Origin: Clostridia bacterium
GTDB taxonomy: Bacteria; Bacillota; Clostridia; Oscillospirales; CAG-272
Length of the DNA stretch: 27,319 bases
NCBI GenBank assembly: GCA_900770605.1
Contig: CAAGKS010000104.1
Location: 1-27,319 of the forward strand
Direction of reading: 5' to 3'
Both the position numbers and the translations under genes were made by a program. Numbering within the stretch: the first letter of the stretch is position 1; every line of letters begins with the position of its first letter. Below are positions 15,525 through 23,051 of this stretch, piece by piece. Under the pieces are notes generated by a model, which searched no databases, was not told where the DNA came from, and saw only the letters and a list, made by a program, of their open reading frames with translations.

Positions 15525-16835
15525 ATGAAACTCAAAATGAACAAGCTTGTTGCCGTTTTGTGTCTTGTGACTATGATCGTTTCCACCATAGTTCCTATGT
15601 TCGCATTTACGGCAAACGCAGAAAGCGCTACTGCTAGTATCAACTTCGTTAACGGCGCAGATCTCGATTCCATCGATGCAAATACCCAGGTTTGGAGCAA
15701 CGGTGGAGTAACAATTACCAATAACAAGGGTTCCAGTACTACCGCTGTAAACAACTACAGTCCCGCAGGTACTACCCACGCTCGTTTTTACAAGAACTCT
15801 ACGGCAACCGTTACTTGCGAGCTCGGCAACATCACCCAGATCGTATTCAAGTGTACCGGTGCAAGCTACTCAAAGATTCCTACCGTAACCGGAGGAGAAG
15901 CGACTTCAGTAAACAATGTGATTACTATAACAATGAATAGTCCTTCCAGCACTGTTAACCTGACATTCTCCGGAAGCCAGGTCAGAGCAACCTCCATGGA
16001 AGTAACCTACGAGGCTGCTGCAGGCGTTTGCACACACAAGAACACTACATTCGTAAACTACGCTAACGGCACACACAACTTCACTTGCGATGATTGTCAG
16101 GAAGCAGTAACTGTAGACGAACACAACTACGTAGAGGAAGTTTGCACTATATGTGGCGCAGAGCAGTACCCTGTTTACACTATCCCCCAGGCTAACGCAG
16201 CTCCCGACAACACTACTCTCAAGCTCGAGAACGTTGAAGTTGTTGAGATCAAGACAGCTTACAGCAGCCAGTACAACAATATCTCCTTGATCGTTAAGGA
16301 CGCTGAAGGCAACGAATTCTACTGCTACAGACTCAAGGGCAACTGGAATCTTGGCGACGTTATCACCGTTAAGGGAACAAAGACAACATACGAGGGCATT
16401 ATAGAGTTTAATGCCGGCTGTACCGCAACCTTGGTATCCGAAGGTGGATTCAACGTTAATGCAGGCGCTGTTCAGCTCCTCAACGGCACGACCGCTGATA
16501 GCGAAAGCACATCTGCAAGACTTGTTCTTACTCTCACCGCGGCTGACCTTGCTAAGCTTGACAGCGTTGGTGTTTACTTCTCTCTCACCGCAGGCGCAGA
16601 TGCAAACGGCGTTAAGAAGTCTACCACTACCGTTTTCACAAGCGTTAACGCAAACGGAATGGCAGTTGAGGCTGCTGACGGAACTTACTACGTTCTCGTT
16701 GAGATCAAAGACATTCCTCAGGCAAACTTTGGCACTACAATCTACGTAAGACCTTTCGTAACTGTTGACGATGCAGAATATCTCGGCGCAGAAGTTAGCT
16801 TCAGCGTTGACGGTATTCTCAATTCCGAAGCATAA
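15525..16835 (+). CDS. Secreted protein with Cys/His zinc-ribbon-like motifs and OB-like domain
   Basis: A 436-residue exported protein. Residues 1-32 are a signal peptide with likely cleavage after ANA (32/33). Residues 35-165 look like a beta-sandwich rich in Ser, Thr and Asn. Residues 169-210 hold Cys169, His171, His184, Cys188, Cys191, His200, Cys207 and Cys210 in a C-x-H...HNFTCDDC...HNYVEEVCTICG pattern, like the paired zinc-ribbon-like linkers of Clostridia surface proteins. Residues 217-305 resemble an OB-fold module (ISLIVKDAEGNEFYCYRL ... LGDVITVKGTKTTYEG). The rest is a further beta-rich domain. No sortase motif, SLH domain or dockerin is seen, so it may be released. It is transcribed with the 43-codon ORF after it. 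The exact role is unknown. Confidence 0.8.
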   Translation: MKLKMNKLVAVLCLVTMIVSTIVPMFAFTANAESATASINFVNGADLDSIDANTQVWSNGGVTITNNKGSSTTAVNNYSPAGTTHARFYKNSTATVTCELGNITQIVFKCTGASYSKIPTVTGGEATSVNNVITITMNSPSSTVNLTFSGSQVRATSMEVTYEAAAGVCTHKNTTFVNYANGTHNFTCDDCQEAVTVDEHNYVEEVCTICGAEQYPVYTIPQANAAPDNTTLKLENVEVVEIKTAYSSQYNNISLIVKDAEGNEFYCYRLKGNWNLGDVITVKGTKTTYEGIIEFNAGCTATLVSEGGFNVNAGAVQLLNGTTADSESTSARLVLTLTAADLAKLDSVGVYFSLTAGADANGVKKSTTTVFTSVNANGMAVEAADGTYYVLVEIKDIPQANFGTTIYVRPFVTVDDAEYLGAEVSFSVDGILNSEA

Positions 16836-16854
16836 TTAAAGGGGGTAATAGATA

Positions 16855-16986
16855 ATGAATAAGAAGTATATGGCTCCCGAGGTTGAGCTTTTCAACATTT
16901 CTACAAAGGAAGCATGCATGCTCGAGGCAAGCGGCGAGGCTACTAACAGCTCTCTCTCCATTGACTTCAGCGATCTCCTTGGCTAA
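16855..16986 (+). CDS. 43-residue peptide ORF after the secreted protein gene
   Basis: This short ORF begins MNKKYMAPEVELFNI, continues through a middle with ACMLEASGEA and ends in SIDFSDLLG. ATG 16855 is preceded by AAAGGGGG about 10 nt upstream, and the frame stops 15 bp before a strong terminator, so it fills the end of the transcript exactly. The K-Y-x-x-PEVE start followed by an ASGE segment resembles short peptides of unknown function in gut Firmicutes, some annotated as possible peptide precursors; that resemblance is from memory. It has no signal peptide, one Cys (Cys21) and a Ser/Thr-rich, acidic C-terminal half. No modification enzyme gene lies in the window. Confidence 0.72.
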   Translation: MNKKYMAPEVELFNISTKEACMLEASGEATNSSLSIDFSDLLG

Positions 16987-17001
16987 TATTAAAGCATTTT
17001 C

Positions 17002-17036
17002 GCAAGGCGGACCTACACGGTCCGCCTTGCTTTTTT
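17002..17036 (+). terminator. Strong terminator of the secreted protein unit
   Basis: A perfect 12-bp stem GCAAGGCGGACC / GGTCCGCCTTGC (17002-17013, 17019-17030) with a 5-nt loop, followed by six T. Confidence 0.95.
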
Positions 17037-17045
17037 GTGCTTTGC

Positions 17046-17085
17046 GGCGGCAGCAAAACTCCTTCCACCGCAAGCGGTCCCCCTC
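17046..17085. repeat. 40-bp direct repeat, copy 1
   Basis: Identical over 40 bp to 17430-17469. It contains the small hairpin ACCGC-AA-GCGGT. It runs into CCTCCCTC-GAT-GAGGGAGG (17082-17100), a perfect 8-bp stem. In the second copy the matching stem has a central mismatch. Confidence 0.9.
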
Positions 17086-17121
17086 CCTCGATGAGGGAGG
17101 CTGGAAAATCGGCAGACAATA

Positions 17122-17170
17122 ACGGTGGATTAACCGAGACAAATACAGACGCTCCACCAATATTATTTAA
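17122..17170. repeat. GGTGGA/CTCCACC palindrome, copy 1 (degenerate)
   Basis: GGTGGA at 17124-17129 pairs with CTCCACC at 17152-17158 and is followed by AATATTATTTAAT. It is a weaker relative of the element at 17292-17330, which shares the ACGCTCCACCAAT arm. Confidence 0.7.
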
Positions 17171-17181
17171 TGATACACAAG

Positions 17182-17267
17182 TGTAGGGGCTGACGCCCTC
17201 GGCATCCCGCCACCGCAAAAAGTTACTTTATGACAAAAACGGGACGCCGAGGGCGTCGTCCCCTACA
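17182..17267. repeat. 28-bp long-arm inverted repeat
   Basis: Arms 17182-17209 and 17240-17267 match at 25 of 28 positions when one is reverse-complemented, with a 30-bp centre. Arms begin and end with TGTAGGGG / CCCCTACA and share GACGCCCTCGGC. It resembles the TGTAGGGG-type intergenic repeats common in gut Firmicutes genomes (from memory). No ORF or transposase is inside. Confidence 0.88.
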
Positions 17268-17291
17268 ATGAAGTTTGTCGATAAAACAAAG

Positions 17292-17340
17292 TTGGTGGAG
17301 TGACCGAATTGAAAACGGACGCTCCACCAATTTTATTTAA
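17292..17340. repeat. TTGGTGGAG/CTCCACCAA palindrome, copy 2 (terminator-like)
   Basis: The arm TTGGTGGAGTG (17292-17302) pairs with CGCTCCACCAA (17320-17330), with inner CCG/CGG pairs, and is followed by TTTTATTT. It looks like a working terminator and is closely related to the ileS terminator at 1381-1430. Confidence 0.82.
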
Positions 17341-17383
17341 TAACGTATGAATATAGGAAAAATATATAAAGAACCACGTCCAA

Positions 17384-17427
17384 GGCTCCCTCCGGGGGGG
17401 AGCTGGCGCCGAAGGCGACTGAGGGAG
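17384..17427. repeat. CTCCCTC...GAGGGAG palindromic repeat
   Basis: CTCCCTC (17386-17392) pairs with GAGGGAG (17421-17427) around an inner GGCGCCGAAGGCG hairpin and a run of seven G. It abuts the second 40-bp direct repeat. It resembles another common gut Clostridia intergenic repeat. Confidence 0.75.
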
Positions 17428-17429
17428 AA

Positions 17430-17469
17430 GGCGGCAGCAAAACTCCTTCCACCGCAAGCGGTCCCCCTC
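17430..17469. repeat. 40-bp direct repeat, copy 2
   Basis: Identical to 17046-17085. From about 17480 to 17590 no gene, repeat or motif was recognised; that stretch is AT-rich upstream sequence of the purine promoter. Confidence 0.9.
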
Positions 17470-17591
17470 ACTCTGCGAGAGAGGCTGGGAGTGTTTTAAA
17501 TATATTTTTATTTGACTATGTCACATATTGCATCAGTTTTGACACCATTTTTGGACGATATGCCGAAATGAACTATTCGTTATAAATTCTA

Positions 17592-17620
17592 TTGACTTTT
17601 TGACGTATATATTATATAAT
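17592..17620 (+). promoter_or_regulatory. Promoter of the purine operon
   Basis: TTGACT (17592-17597) and TATAAT (17615-17620) with a 17-bp spacer. The start site should be near 17627, a few bases before the riboswitch aptamer. Confidence 0.88.
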
Positions 17621-17627
17621 AATAGTA

Positions 17628-17745
17628 GTTTATGACTCGGGCTACAGTCCCACCGTGTAAGCTTTTCTCGTGGCTGACGGAAATTCGCGGAAATAACCGC
17701 GGTGTCACGAAGAAACAATATTTTGCCGACCGTCTGGGCGCACTG
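17628..17745 (+). promoter_or_regulatory. ZTP (pfl) riboswitch
   Basis: The leader has the arrangement of the pfl/ZTP class: a 5' half with GACTCGGGCTACAGTCCC, a stem TCGTG/CACGA (about 17668-17710) enclosing GCGG/CCGC, and the conserved 3' segment CCGTCTGGGC (17730-17739). GACGG (about 17676) can pair with CCGTC (17730-17734), as expected for the pseudoknot. The aptamer senses ZTP/ZMP, which builds up when formyl-folate is short and AICAR cannot be formylated. The 3' conserved bases also form the start of the terminator stem, giving a direct on/off switch. Confidence 0.85.
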
Positions 17746-17774
17746 TAACCTGTAAGGGTTCGTGCGCCCTTTTT
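17736..17774 (+). terminator. Riboswitch-controlled terminator
   Basis: GGGCGCAC (17736-17743) pairs with GTGCGCCC (17762-17769), with an inner AACC/GGTT stem, followed by TTTTT. The left arm shares GGGC with the aptamer, so ligand binding should block terminator formation and allow purE expression. Confidence 0.9.
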
Positions 17775-17849
17775 ATATTTCGCTATTCTTTAGCGTTTTT
17801 TCACTTACGTTATTTTTTTATTTTGGGCTGATGCCCGAGGAGGTTTTAT

Positions 17850-18344
17850 ATGAAAAAGGTTGGAATAATTATGGGAAGCGCAAGCGACCTGCCCGTAGTT
17901 AAAAAAGCCATCGACACGCTTATCTCCCTTGAAATTCCCCACGAGGTGCACGTTTACTCCGCGCACAGAACGCCCACCGAGGCAACGGAGTTTGCGGCAA
18001 ATGCAAGAAAGAACGGATTTGGAGTTATCATAGCGGCAGCAGGTATGGCGGCTCATCTTGCGGGAGTTCTTGCTTCCAAGACCACCCTCCCCGTTATAGG
18101 TATTCCCTGCAAATCCTCAAACCTTGACGGAATGGACGCTCTGCTTGCCACAGTTCAGATGCCGAGCGGTATCCCCGTTGCAACGGTTGCGATAGACGGC
18201 GCTACCAACGCCGCTCTGCTTGCCGCAGAGATACTCGCCCTCAGCGATGACGCCCTCACGCAAAAGCTTGAAGCAAAGCGCCGAGCTGACACCGACGCGG
18301 TGCTTGCAAAAAACGCTGAAATTGAAAAAGAATTCAACAAATAA
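17850..18344 (+). CDS. purE: N5-carboxyaminoimidazole ribonucleotide mutase
   Basis: 164 residues, the normal PurE length. It shows MGSASDLPV (residues 8-16), YSAHRTP (36-42) and the AAAGMAAHLAG loop (62-72), all part of the CAIR-forming active site. With a PurK partner the class I enzyme converts N5-CAIR to CAIR. No purK is in this operon, so it may be elsewhere or CO2 may be used directly. Regulation is by the ZTP riboswitch upstream. AGGAGG lies just before the ATG. purC follows after 28 bp. Confidence 0.95.
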   Translation: MKKVGIIMGSASDLPVVKKAIDTLISLEIPHEVHVYSAHRTPTEATEFAANARKNGFGVIIAAAGMAAHLAGVLASKTTLPVIGIPCKSSNLDGMDALLATVQMPSGIPVATVAIDGATNAALLAAEILALSDDALTQKLEAKRRADTDAVLAKNAEIEKEFNK

Positions 18345-18372
18345 TAAATATTGAATATTGAAGGAGAAAATT

Positions 18373-19053
18373 ATGAAACTCGTTTACACAGGAAAAACAA
18401 AGAACGTTTTCGCACTCGACAACGGCAACTATATGCTCAAATTCAAGGACGACTGCACCGGCAAGGACGGCGTATTCGATCCCGGTGAGAACTCCGTTGG
18501 ACTTACCATCGAGGGTGTTGGCGACGTAAATCTCCGTATGTCCATCTACTTCTTTGAGAAGGTGAATGCGGCAGGCATCAAAACTCATTACGTTAGCGCA
18601 AATCTTGCGGACACAACTATGGAGGTGCTCCCCGCAAAGCCCTTCGGCAAGGGTCTTGAAGTCATCTGCCGTCACAAAGCGGTTGGTAGCTTTATCCGCA
18701 GATACGGCGACTACATAGAGGCGGGCGCGGATCTTCCTGCTTACGTTGAGACTACCTTCAAGAACGACGAAAAGGGTGATCCCCTCGTTACCAAGGACGC
18801 TCTCGTTGCTCTCGGCGTTATGACCGAGAAACAGTACGATGACGTTAAGCTCATGACACAGAACATCACTCAGATAGTTGCTGACGATCTCAAGGAAAAG
18901 GGCCTTGTGCTTTACGATATCAAGTTTGAGTTCGGTTACGACAGCAACGGCGACGTTATGCTCATCGATGAGATCGCGTCCGGCAACATGAGAGTATATA
19001 AGGACGGCGAGTACATCGATCCGATGACGCTCTCCGAGCTCTTCTTCGCATAA
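18373..19053 (+). CDS. purC: SAICAR synthetase
   Basis: 226 residues, typical for short PurC. It joins CAIR and aspartate using ATP. Motifs are YTGKTKNVF near the N-terminus, HKAVGSFIRRYG mid-protein, LVLYDIKFEFG, and the end segment LIDEIASGNMR. The ATG at 18373 is chosen over the TTG at 18358 because AAGGAG (18361-18366) sits just ahead of it. It lies between purE and purF. The following adenylosuccinate lyase step (purB) is not encoded in the window. Confidence 0.94.
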   Translation: MKLVYTGKTKNVFALDNGNYMLKFKDDCTGKDGVFDPGENSVGLTIEGVGDVNLRMSIYFFEKVNAAGIKTHYVSANLADTTMEVLPAKPFGKGLEVICRHKAVGSFIRRYGDYIEAGADLPAYVETTFKNDEKGDPLVTKDALVALGVMTEKQYDDVKLMTQNITQIVADDLKEKGLVLYDIKFEFGYDSNGDVMLIDEIASGNMRVYKDGEYIDPMTLSELFFA

Positions 19054-19118
19054 TCCTACACACGCGGCGGAGTTTATTTCTTCGCTGACCACCAATTAAT
19101 TAAGAAAGCGAGAAAACA

Positions 19119-20543
19119 ATGGGCGGATTTTTTGGCGCGTGCCGTAAGGACGACGCGATATCAGACGTTTTTTTCGGAACGGACTACCACTCCCATCTTG
19201 GCACTAAGGTTGCCGGTATGGCGGCTCACGGCGGTAAAAAGGGCCTTCAAAGAGTTATTCACAACATAGAAAACTCACCCTTCAGAACTAAGTTCGAGCA
19301 CGTATTCGAGGAGATGGAGGGCAACAGCGCGATAGGCTGTATCAGTGATTTTGCTCCCCAGCCCCTACTTATGCGCTCAAAGCTTGGCGCGTATTCGATA
19401 TGCATCGTTGGCGTGATCAAAAACACCGACGAGCTCGCCGAGCAGTATATGGCAGACGGAAACGGTCAGTTCACCGTTATGACCGGCGGCGTATTCAACA
19501 CCACAGAGCTTGTTGCGGCTCTTATAAACCAGAAGGATACCTTTGCAGAGGGTATCAGATACGCGCAGAGCAAGATCGTTGGCACTGCCGCGATACTCAT
19601 ACTCAAAAGCGACGGCAACATTATCGCCGCTCGCGACAAGCACGGCAGACTTCCTCTCGTGGTTGGTAAGAGCGAGGGAGGCTATTGCGTTTCCCTCGAA
19701 CCGTTTGCGGCGTCCAAGCTTGAATACGAGATAGTAAAGGAGCTAAAATCCGCGGAGATCATCGAGATCTCTGCCGATGGATATCAGACGCTTTACGAGG
19801 GCGCCAGCGATATGAAGATATGCTCCTTCCTCTGGAGCTATTACGGCTATCCCTCTTCTACTTACGAAGGCAAGAACGTTGAGATGATGCGCTACCGCAA
19901 CGGAGCTATAATGGCAAAGCACGACGAAAGCATGGAAAACAACGAGAACGTCGATTACGTTGTGGGCATTCCCGACTCGGGCACTCCCCACGCGATAGGA
20001 TACGCGCATCAGAGCGGTATTCCCTTCGCCCGCGCTTTCATCAAATACACTACCACCTGGGCGAGAAGCTTCACCCCCGCAAAGCAGTCCGATCGCAACA
20101 GAGTTGCAAAGATGAAGCAGATCCCCGTAAAAGAGCTTATACGGGACAAGGCGTTGCTCTTCGTTGACGACTCGATAGTAAGAGGAACTCAGATCCGCGA
20201 GACCATCGACTTCTTGTATGAGAACGGAGCTCGGGCAGTTCACATGCGCTCTGCCTGCCCCCCGATAATGTATAGCTGCAAGTACCTCAACTTCTCCCGC
20301 GCTACTGACGATATGGAGCTTATCGCAAGAAAGATAATCGCAGAGCTTGAAGGCGACGAGGGCGCAGATCACATTGAAGAATACAGCGATTTCACAACGC
20401 AAAGAGGTAAAGCGCTCCGCGAAAAACTTTGTGAGAAATTGCACCTTAAATCCATTGAATATCAGACGCTTGACGGCATCATCGAGGCTATCGGTCTTGA
20501 GCCGTGCAAGCTGTGCACCTATTGCTGGAACGGCAAAGAATAA
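19119..20543 (+). CDS. purF: Amidophosphoribosyltransferase homologue lacking the N-terminal catalytic Cys
   Basis: 474 residues. PurF normally transfers glutamine-derived ammonia to PRPP, the first committed step. The PRPP site is intact (LLFVDDSIVRGTQIRE, Val349 to Glu359 region), and Cys235, Cys380, Cys387, Cys463, Cys466 and Cys469 could bind a 4Fe-4S cluster as in Bacillus PurF. The N-terminus reads MGGFFGACRKDD instead of MCGI(V/F)G, so the nucleophilic Cys1 of the Ntn glutaminase is Gly. An in-frame stop at 19101-19103 rules out a longer start. The same MGGFFG start occurs, from memory, in a PurF subgroup of Bacteroides and Clostridia. The ribosome binding site (GAAAGCGAG) is weak compared with its neighbours. 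Confidence 0.88.
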   Translation: MGGFFGACRKDDAISDVFFGTDYHSHLGTKVAGMAAHGGKKGLQRVIHNIENSPFRTKFEHVFEEMEGNSAIGCISDFAPQPLLMRSKLGAYSICIVGVIKNTDELAEQYMADGNGQFTVMTGGVFNTTELVAALINQKDTFAEGIRYAQSKIVGTAAILILKSDGNIIAARDKHGRLPLVVGKSEGGYCVSLEPFAASKLEYEIVKELKSAEIIEISADGYQTLYEGASDMKICSFLWSYYGYPSSTYEGKNVEMMRYRNGAIMAKHDESMENNENVDYVVGIPDSGTPHAIGYAHQSGIPFARAFIKYTTTWARSFTPAKQSDRNRVAKMKQIPVKELIRDKALLFVDDSIVRGTQIRETIDFLYENGARAVHMRSACPPIMYSCKYLNFSRATDDMELIARKIIAELEGDEGADHIEEYSDFTTQRGKALREKLCEKLHLKSIEYQTLDGIIEAIGLEPCKLCTYCWNGKE

Positions 20544-20556
20544 GGAGGGATAAATT

Positions 20557-21600
20557 ATGCATTCACAATCAAAATCCGAGGCTTACGCAAACGCGGGCGT
20601 TGATATTACCGCCGGCTACAAGGCAGTTGAGCTTATGAAGGCTCACGTTGCGAGAACTATCGTTTCCGGAAAGTCCTGTGATATCGGCGGCTTTGGCGGA
20701 CTTTTTGAGCTTGATATTACCGATATGCCGCACCCCGTGCTCGTTTCCGGCACTGACGGCGTTGGCACTAAGCTCAAGCTCGCTTTCCTTATGGACAAGC
20801 ACAACACCGTTGGTATCGACTGCGTTGCAATGTGTGTAAACGACGTTGTGTGCTGCGGTGCAAAACCCTTGTTCTTCCTTGATTACATCGCTTGCGGTAA
20901 AAATTACCCCGAAAAGATCGCCGCTATCGTTGAGGGCGTTGCTGAGGGCTGCATTCAGGCAGGCTGCGAGCTTATAGGCGGCGAGACCGCTGAAATGCCC
21001 GGATTTTATCCGATAGACGAATACGACCTCGCTGGCTTTACCGTTGGCGCGGTAGACAAGTCCAAGGTCATCAACAACAAGACTATGAAGGAAGGCGACG
21101 TTATCATCGCGCTTCCCTCAAGCGGAGTTCACTCCAACGGATTTTCGCTGGTAAGAAAGGTATTTGACGTTGAGAACTGTGATCTTACGAGCCCCCGCGA
21201 AGAGCTTGGCGGCAGATCTCTTGGAGAAGCGCTTCTTGCGCCCACCAAGATATACGTAAAGCCTGTGCTTGAGCTTCTTGGCAAGGTCAACGTCAAGGGC
21301 ATCTCACACATCACCGGCGGCGGCTTCTACGAGAACATTCCGAGAAGCATTCCCGACGGTCTTGGCGCAAGAATAGACAGATCCAAGGTAAAGGTGCTTC
21401 CTATCTTCGAGCTTATCCAAAAGACAGGCAACATCACCGAGCGCGATATGTTCAACACCTTCAATATGGGTGTTGGTATGAGCATCGTTGTTTCGGCGTC
21501 TGACGCTGAAAAGGCGCTTGCAGTACTCCGTGAGTGCGGTGAGGACGCCTACGTTATAGGCGAGATATTCAGCTCCGAGGACAAGATAGTCATCTGCTGA
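20557..21600 (+). CDS. purM: AIR synthetase (phosphoribosylformylglycinamidine cyclo-ligase)
   Basis: 347 residues, normal length. It closes the imidazole ring using ATP. Signature stretches are YANAGVDITAGYKAVE, VSGTDGVGTKLKLA, CVNDVVCCGAKPLFFLDY, GGETAEMPGFY and HITGGGFYENIPR. The ATG at 20557 is 13 bp after the purF stop, with AGGAGGG before it. An 82-bp gap with a small GC-rich hairpin (about 21603-21625) separates it from purN. Confidence 0.96.
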   Translation: MHSQSKSEAYANAGVDITAGYKAVELMKAHVARTIVSGKSCDIGGFGGLFELDITDMPHPVLVSGTDGVGTKLKLAFLMDKHNTVGIDCVAMCVNDVVCCGAKPLFFLDYIACGKNYPEKIAAIVEGVAEGCIQAGCELIGGETAEMPGFYPIDEYDLAGFTVGAVDKSKVINNKTMKEGDVIIALPSSGVHSNGFSLVRKVFDVENCDLTSPREELGGRSLGEALLAPTKIYVKPVLELLGKVNVKGISHITGGGFYENIPRSIPDGLGARIDRSKVKVLPIFELIQKTGNITERDMFNTFNMGVGMSIVVSASDAEKALAVLRECGEDAYVIGEIFSSEDKIVIC

Positions 21601-21682
21601 GGGCCGCCGGCTTTGCCACGGCGCGCTCTTATCTATCACCACACGGCAATTTTAAAAAAGAATAAACAGGAGACGTCCTTTA

Positions 21683-22321
21683 ATGACAAAGAATAAAAAG
21701 ATCGGCGTTCTCGTTTCAGGCGGCGGCACTAACCTGCAAGCGCTCATAGACGCGCAGAAGGCAGGCGAGCTCGGCGGCGGTGGCATCACTCTCGTGATCT
21801 CATCAAAGCCCGGCGTTTACGCCCTTGAACGAGCTGCAAATAACGGTATTGAGGCTATCGTACTTGCCCGCAAGGATTACGACAGCGTATCCGACTACTC
21901 TCGCGCTCTGGCTGACAAGCTCACCGAGGCGGGAATAGATCTTGTGGTTCTGGCAGGATTTTTAACTATCATCGACGAAAATATGTTCGAGCGATTTGAA
22001 AACAAGATCCTCAACGTCCATCCCGCGCTTATCCCCTCCTTCTGCGGAAAGGGATATTACGGTCTTCGTGTACACGAGGCGGCTCTCGAAAAGGGAGTTC
22101 GGGTATCGGGAGCTACGGTGCATATCGTAACGCCTGAGTGCGATGCAGGTCCTATCGTTTTACAAAAGGCGGTAGAGGTCTTGGAAAACGACACCCCCGA
22201 GAGCTTACAAAGACGCATTATGGAACAGGCTGAATGGAAGATACTTCCCGAGGCTGTAAAGCTGTTCTGCGAGGACAGAATAACCGTCAAGGACGGTAAG
22301 ACCATTATTAAAGGAGAATAA
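21683..22321 (+). CDS. purN: GAR transformylase
   Basis: 212 residues, the usual size. It transfers a formyl group from 10-formyltetrahydrofolate to GAR. GVLVSGGGTNLQ binds the phosphate, and the catalytic Asn111, His113 and Asp154 lie in NVHPALIPSF and DAGPI, in line with the E. coli triad. The ATG has AGGAG about 10 nt upstream. It runs to 2 bp before the purO-like gene. Because it needs formyl-folate it is a natural target of a ZTP switch. Confidence 0.95.
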   Translation: MTKNKKIGVLVSGGGTNLQALIDAQKAGELGGGGITLVISSKPGVYALERAANNGIEAIVLARKDYDSVSDYSRALADKLTEAGIDLVVLAGFLTIIDENMFERFENKILNVHPALIPSFCGKGYYGLRVHEAALEKGVRVSGATVHIVTPECDAGPIVLQKAVEVLENDTPESLQRRIMEQAEWKILPEAVKLFCEDRITVKDGKTIIKGE

Positions 22322-22323
22322 AA

Positions 22324-23040
22324 ATGAAGGTTTTGAGCATACAGGAAGAGCTGAATTCCCTTGCCTACCACGGCAGAGGTATAATCATCGGCAAGAGCGC
22401 TGACGGCAAGAAGGCGGTCACTGCATATTTCATTATGGGCAGAAGCGTCAACAGCCGCAACCGCGTATTCGTTGCTGAGGGCGACGCTATGAGAACAAAG
22501 GCTTTCGATGAGTCCAAGATGGTAGATCCTCATCTGATCATTTACTATCCCGTACGGGTTCTCGGTAACAAGACCATCGTTACCAACGGCGACCAGACCG
22601 ACACCATCTACGAGCTTATGGACAAACAGATGACCTTTGAGCAGGCGCTCAGAACGCGCGAGTTCGAGGACGACAAGCCCAACTTCACCCCCAGAATTTC
22701 GGGCATTATCCATCGCGAAGGCGATGATATGAATTTTGCGATGTCTATTCTCAAGAGCGCTGAGGGTGACGACTCCTCCTGTGAACGCTTTACCTATGCA
22801 TACTCAAATCCCATAGCAGGAAAAGCAAAGTTTATCCACACCTACAACGGTGACGGCGATCCCCTCCCCTCCTACGAGGGCGAGCCCAAAACTCTTGAGC
22901 TTCCCGACACGGATATAGATTCCCTGACGGATCTTATCTGGAACAATCTGAATCTTGACAACAAGGTCTCCCTTTTCGTTCGTTACATTGATATAGCAAC
23001 GGGCGAGAGCGACACCAGAATAGTTAATAAAAATAATTGA
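22324..23040 (+). CDS. purO: PurO-like IMP cyclohydrolase
   Basis: 238 residues matching the archaeal-type IMP cyclohydrolase family rather than the PurH N-terminal domain. The N-terminus (YHGRGIIIGKSADGK) and the segments AYFIMGRSVNSRNRVF, DPHLIIYYPVR and TPRISGIIHRE recall PurO. It should close FAICAR to IMP, the final step. It sits 2 bp after purN and 11 bp before the transformylase, so the two proteins together replace bifunctional PurH. The next gene has no cyclohydrolase domain, which supports the assignment. The protein is a little longer than archaeal PurO (about 200), with an acidic C-terminal tail. Confidence 0.85.
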   Translation: MKVLSIQEELNSLAYHGRGIIIGKSADGKKAVTAYFIMGRSVNSRNRVFVAEGDAMRTKAFDESKMVDPHLIIYYPVRVLGNKTIVTNGDQTDTIYELMDKQMTFEQALRTREFEDDKPNFTPRISGIIHREGDDMNFAMSILKSAEGDDSSCERFTYAYSNPIAGKAKFIHTYNGDGDPLPSYEGEPKTLELPDTDIDSLTDLIWNNLNLDNKVSLFVRYIDIATGESDTRIVNKNN

Positions 23041-23051
23041 GGTGAATTGAA

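Noticed and set aside
17037..17480. Possible CRISPR array or transposon remnant
   Set aside because: Only two copies of the 40-bp repeat exist, 384 bp apart, with no regular spacers; no transposase fragment was seen.
17555..17590. PurR-type operator upstream of the purine promoter
   Set aside because: GAACTATTCG bears a faint likeness to a PurBox, but the flanks do not match and no second half-site was found.
18334..19095. 253-codon minus-strand ORF
   Set aside because: Antisense to purC; valine- and leucine-rich shadow translation with no motif.
21601..21682. Terminator between purM and purN
   Set aside because: The GC-rich hairpin has only about 5 bp and no T-tract, and purN continues the operon with a good ribosome binding site.
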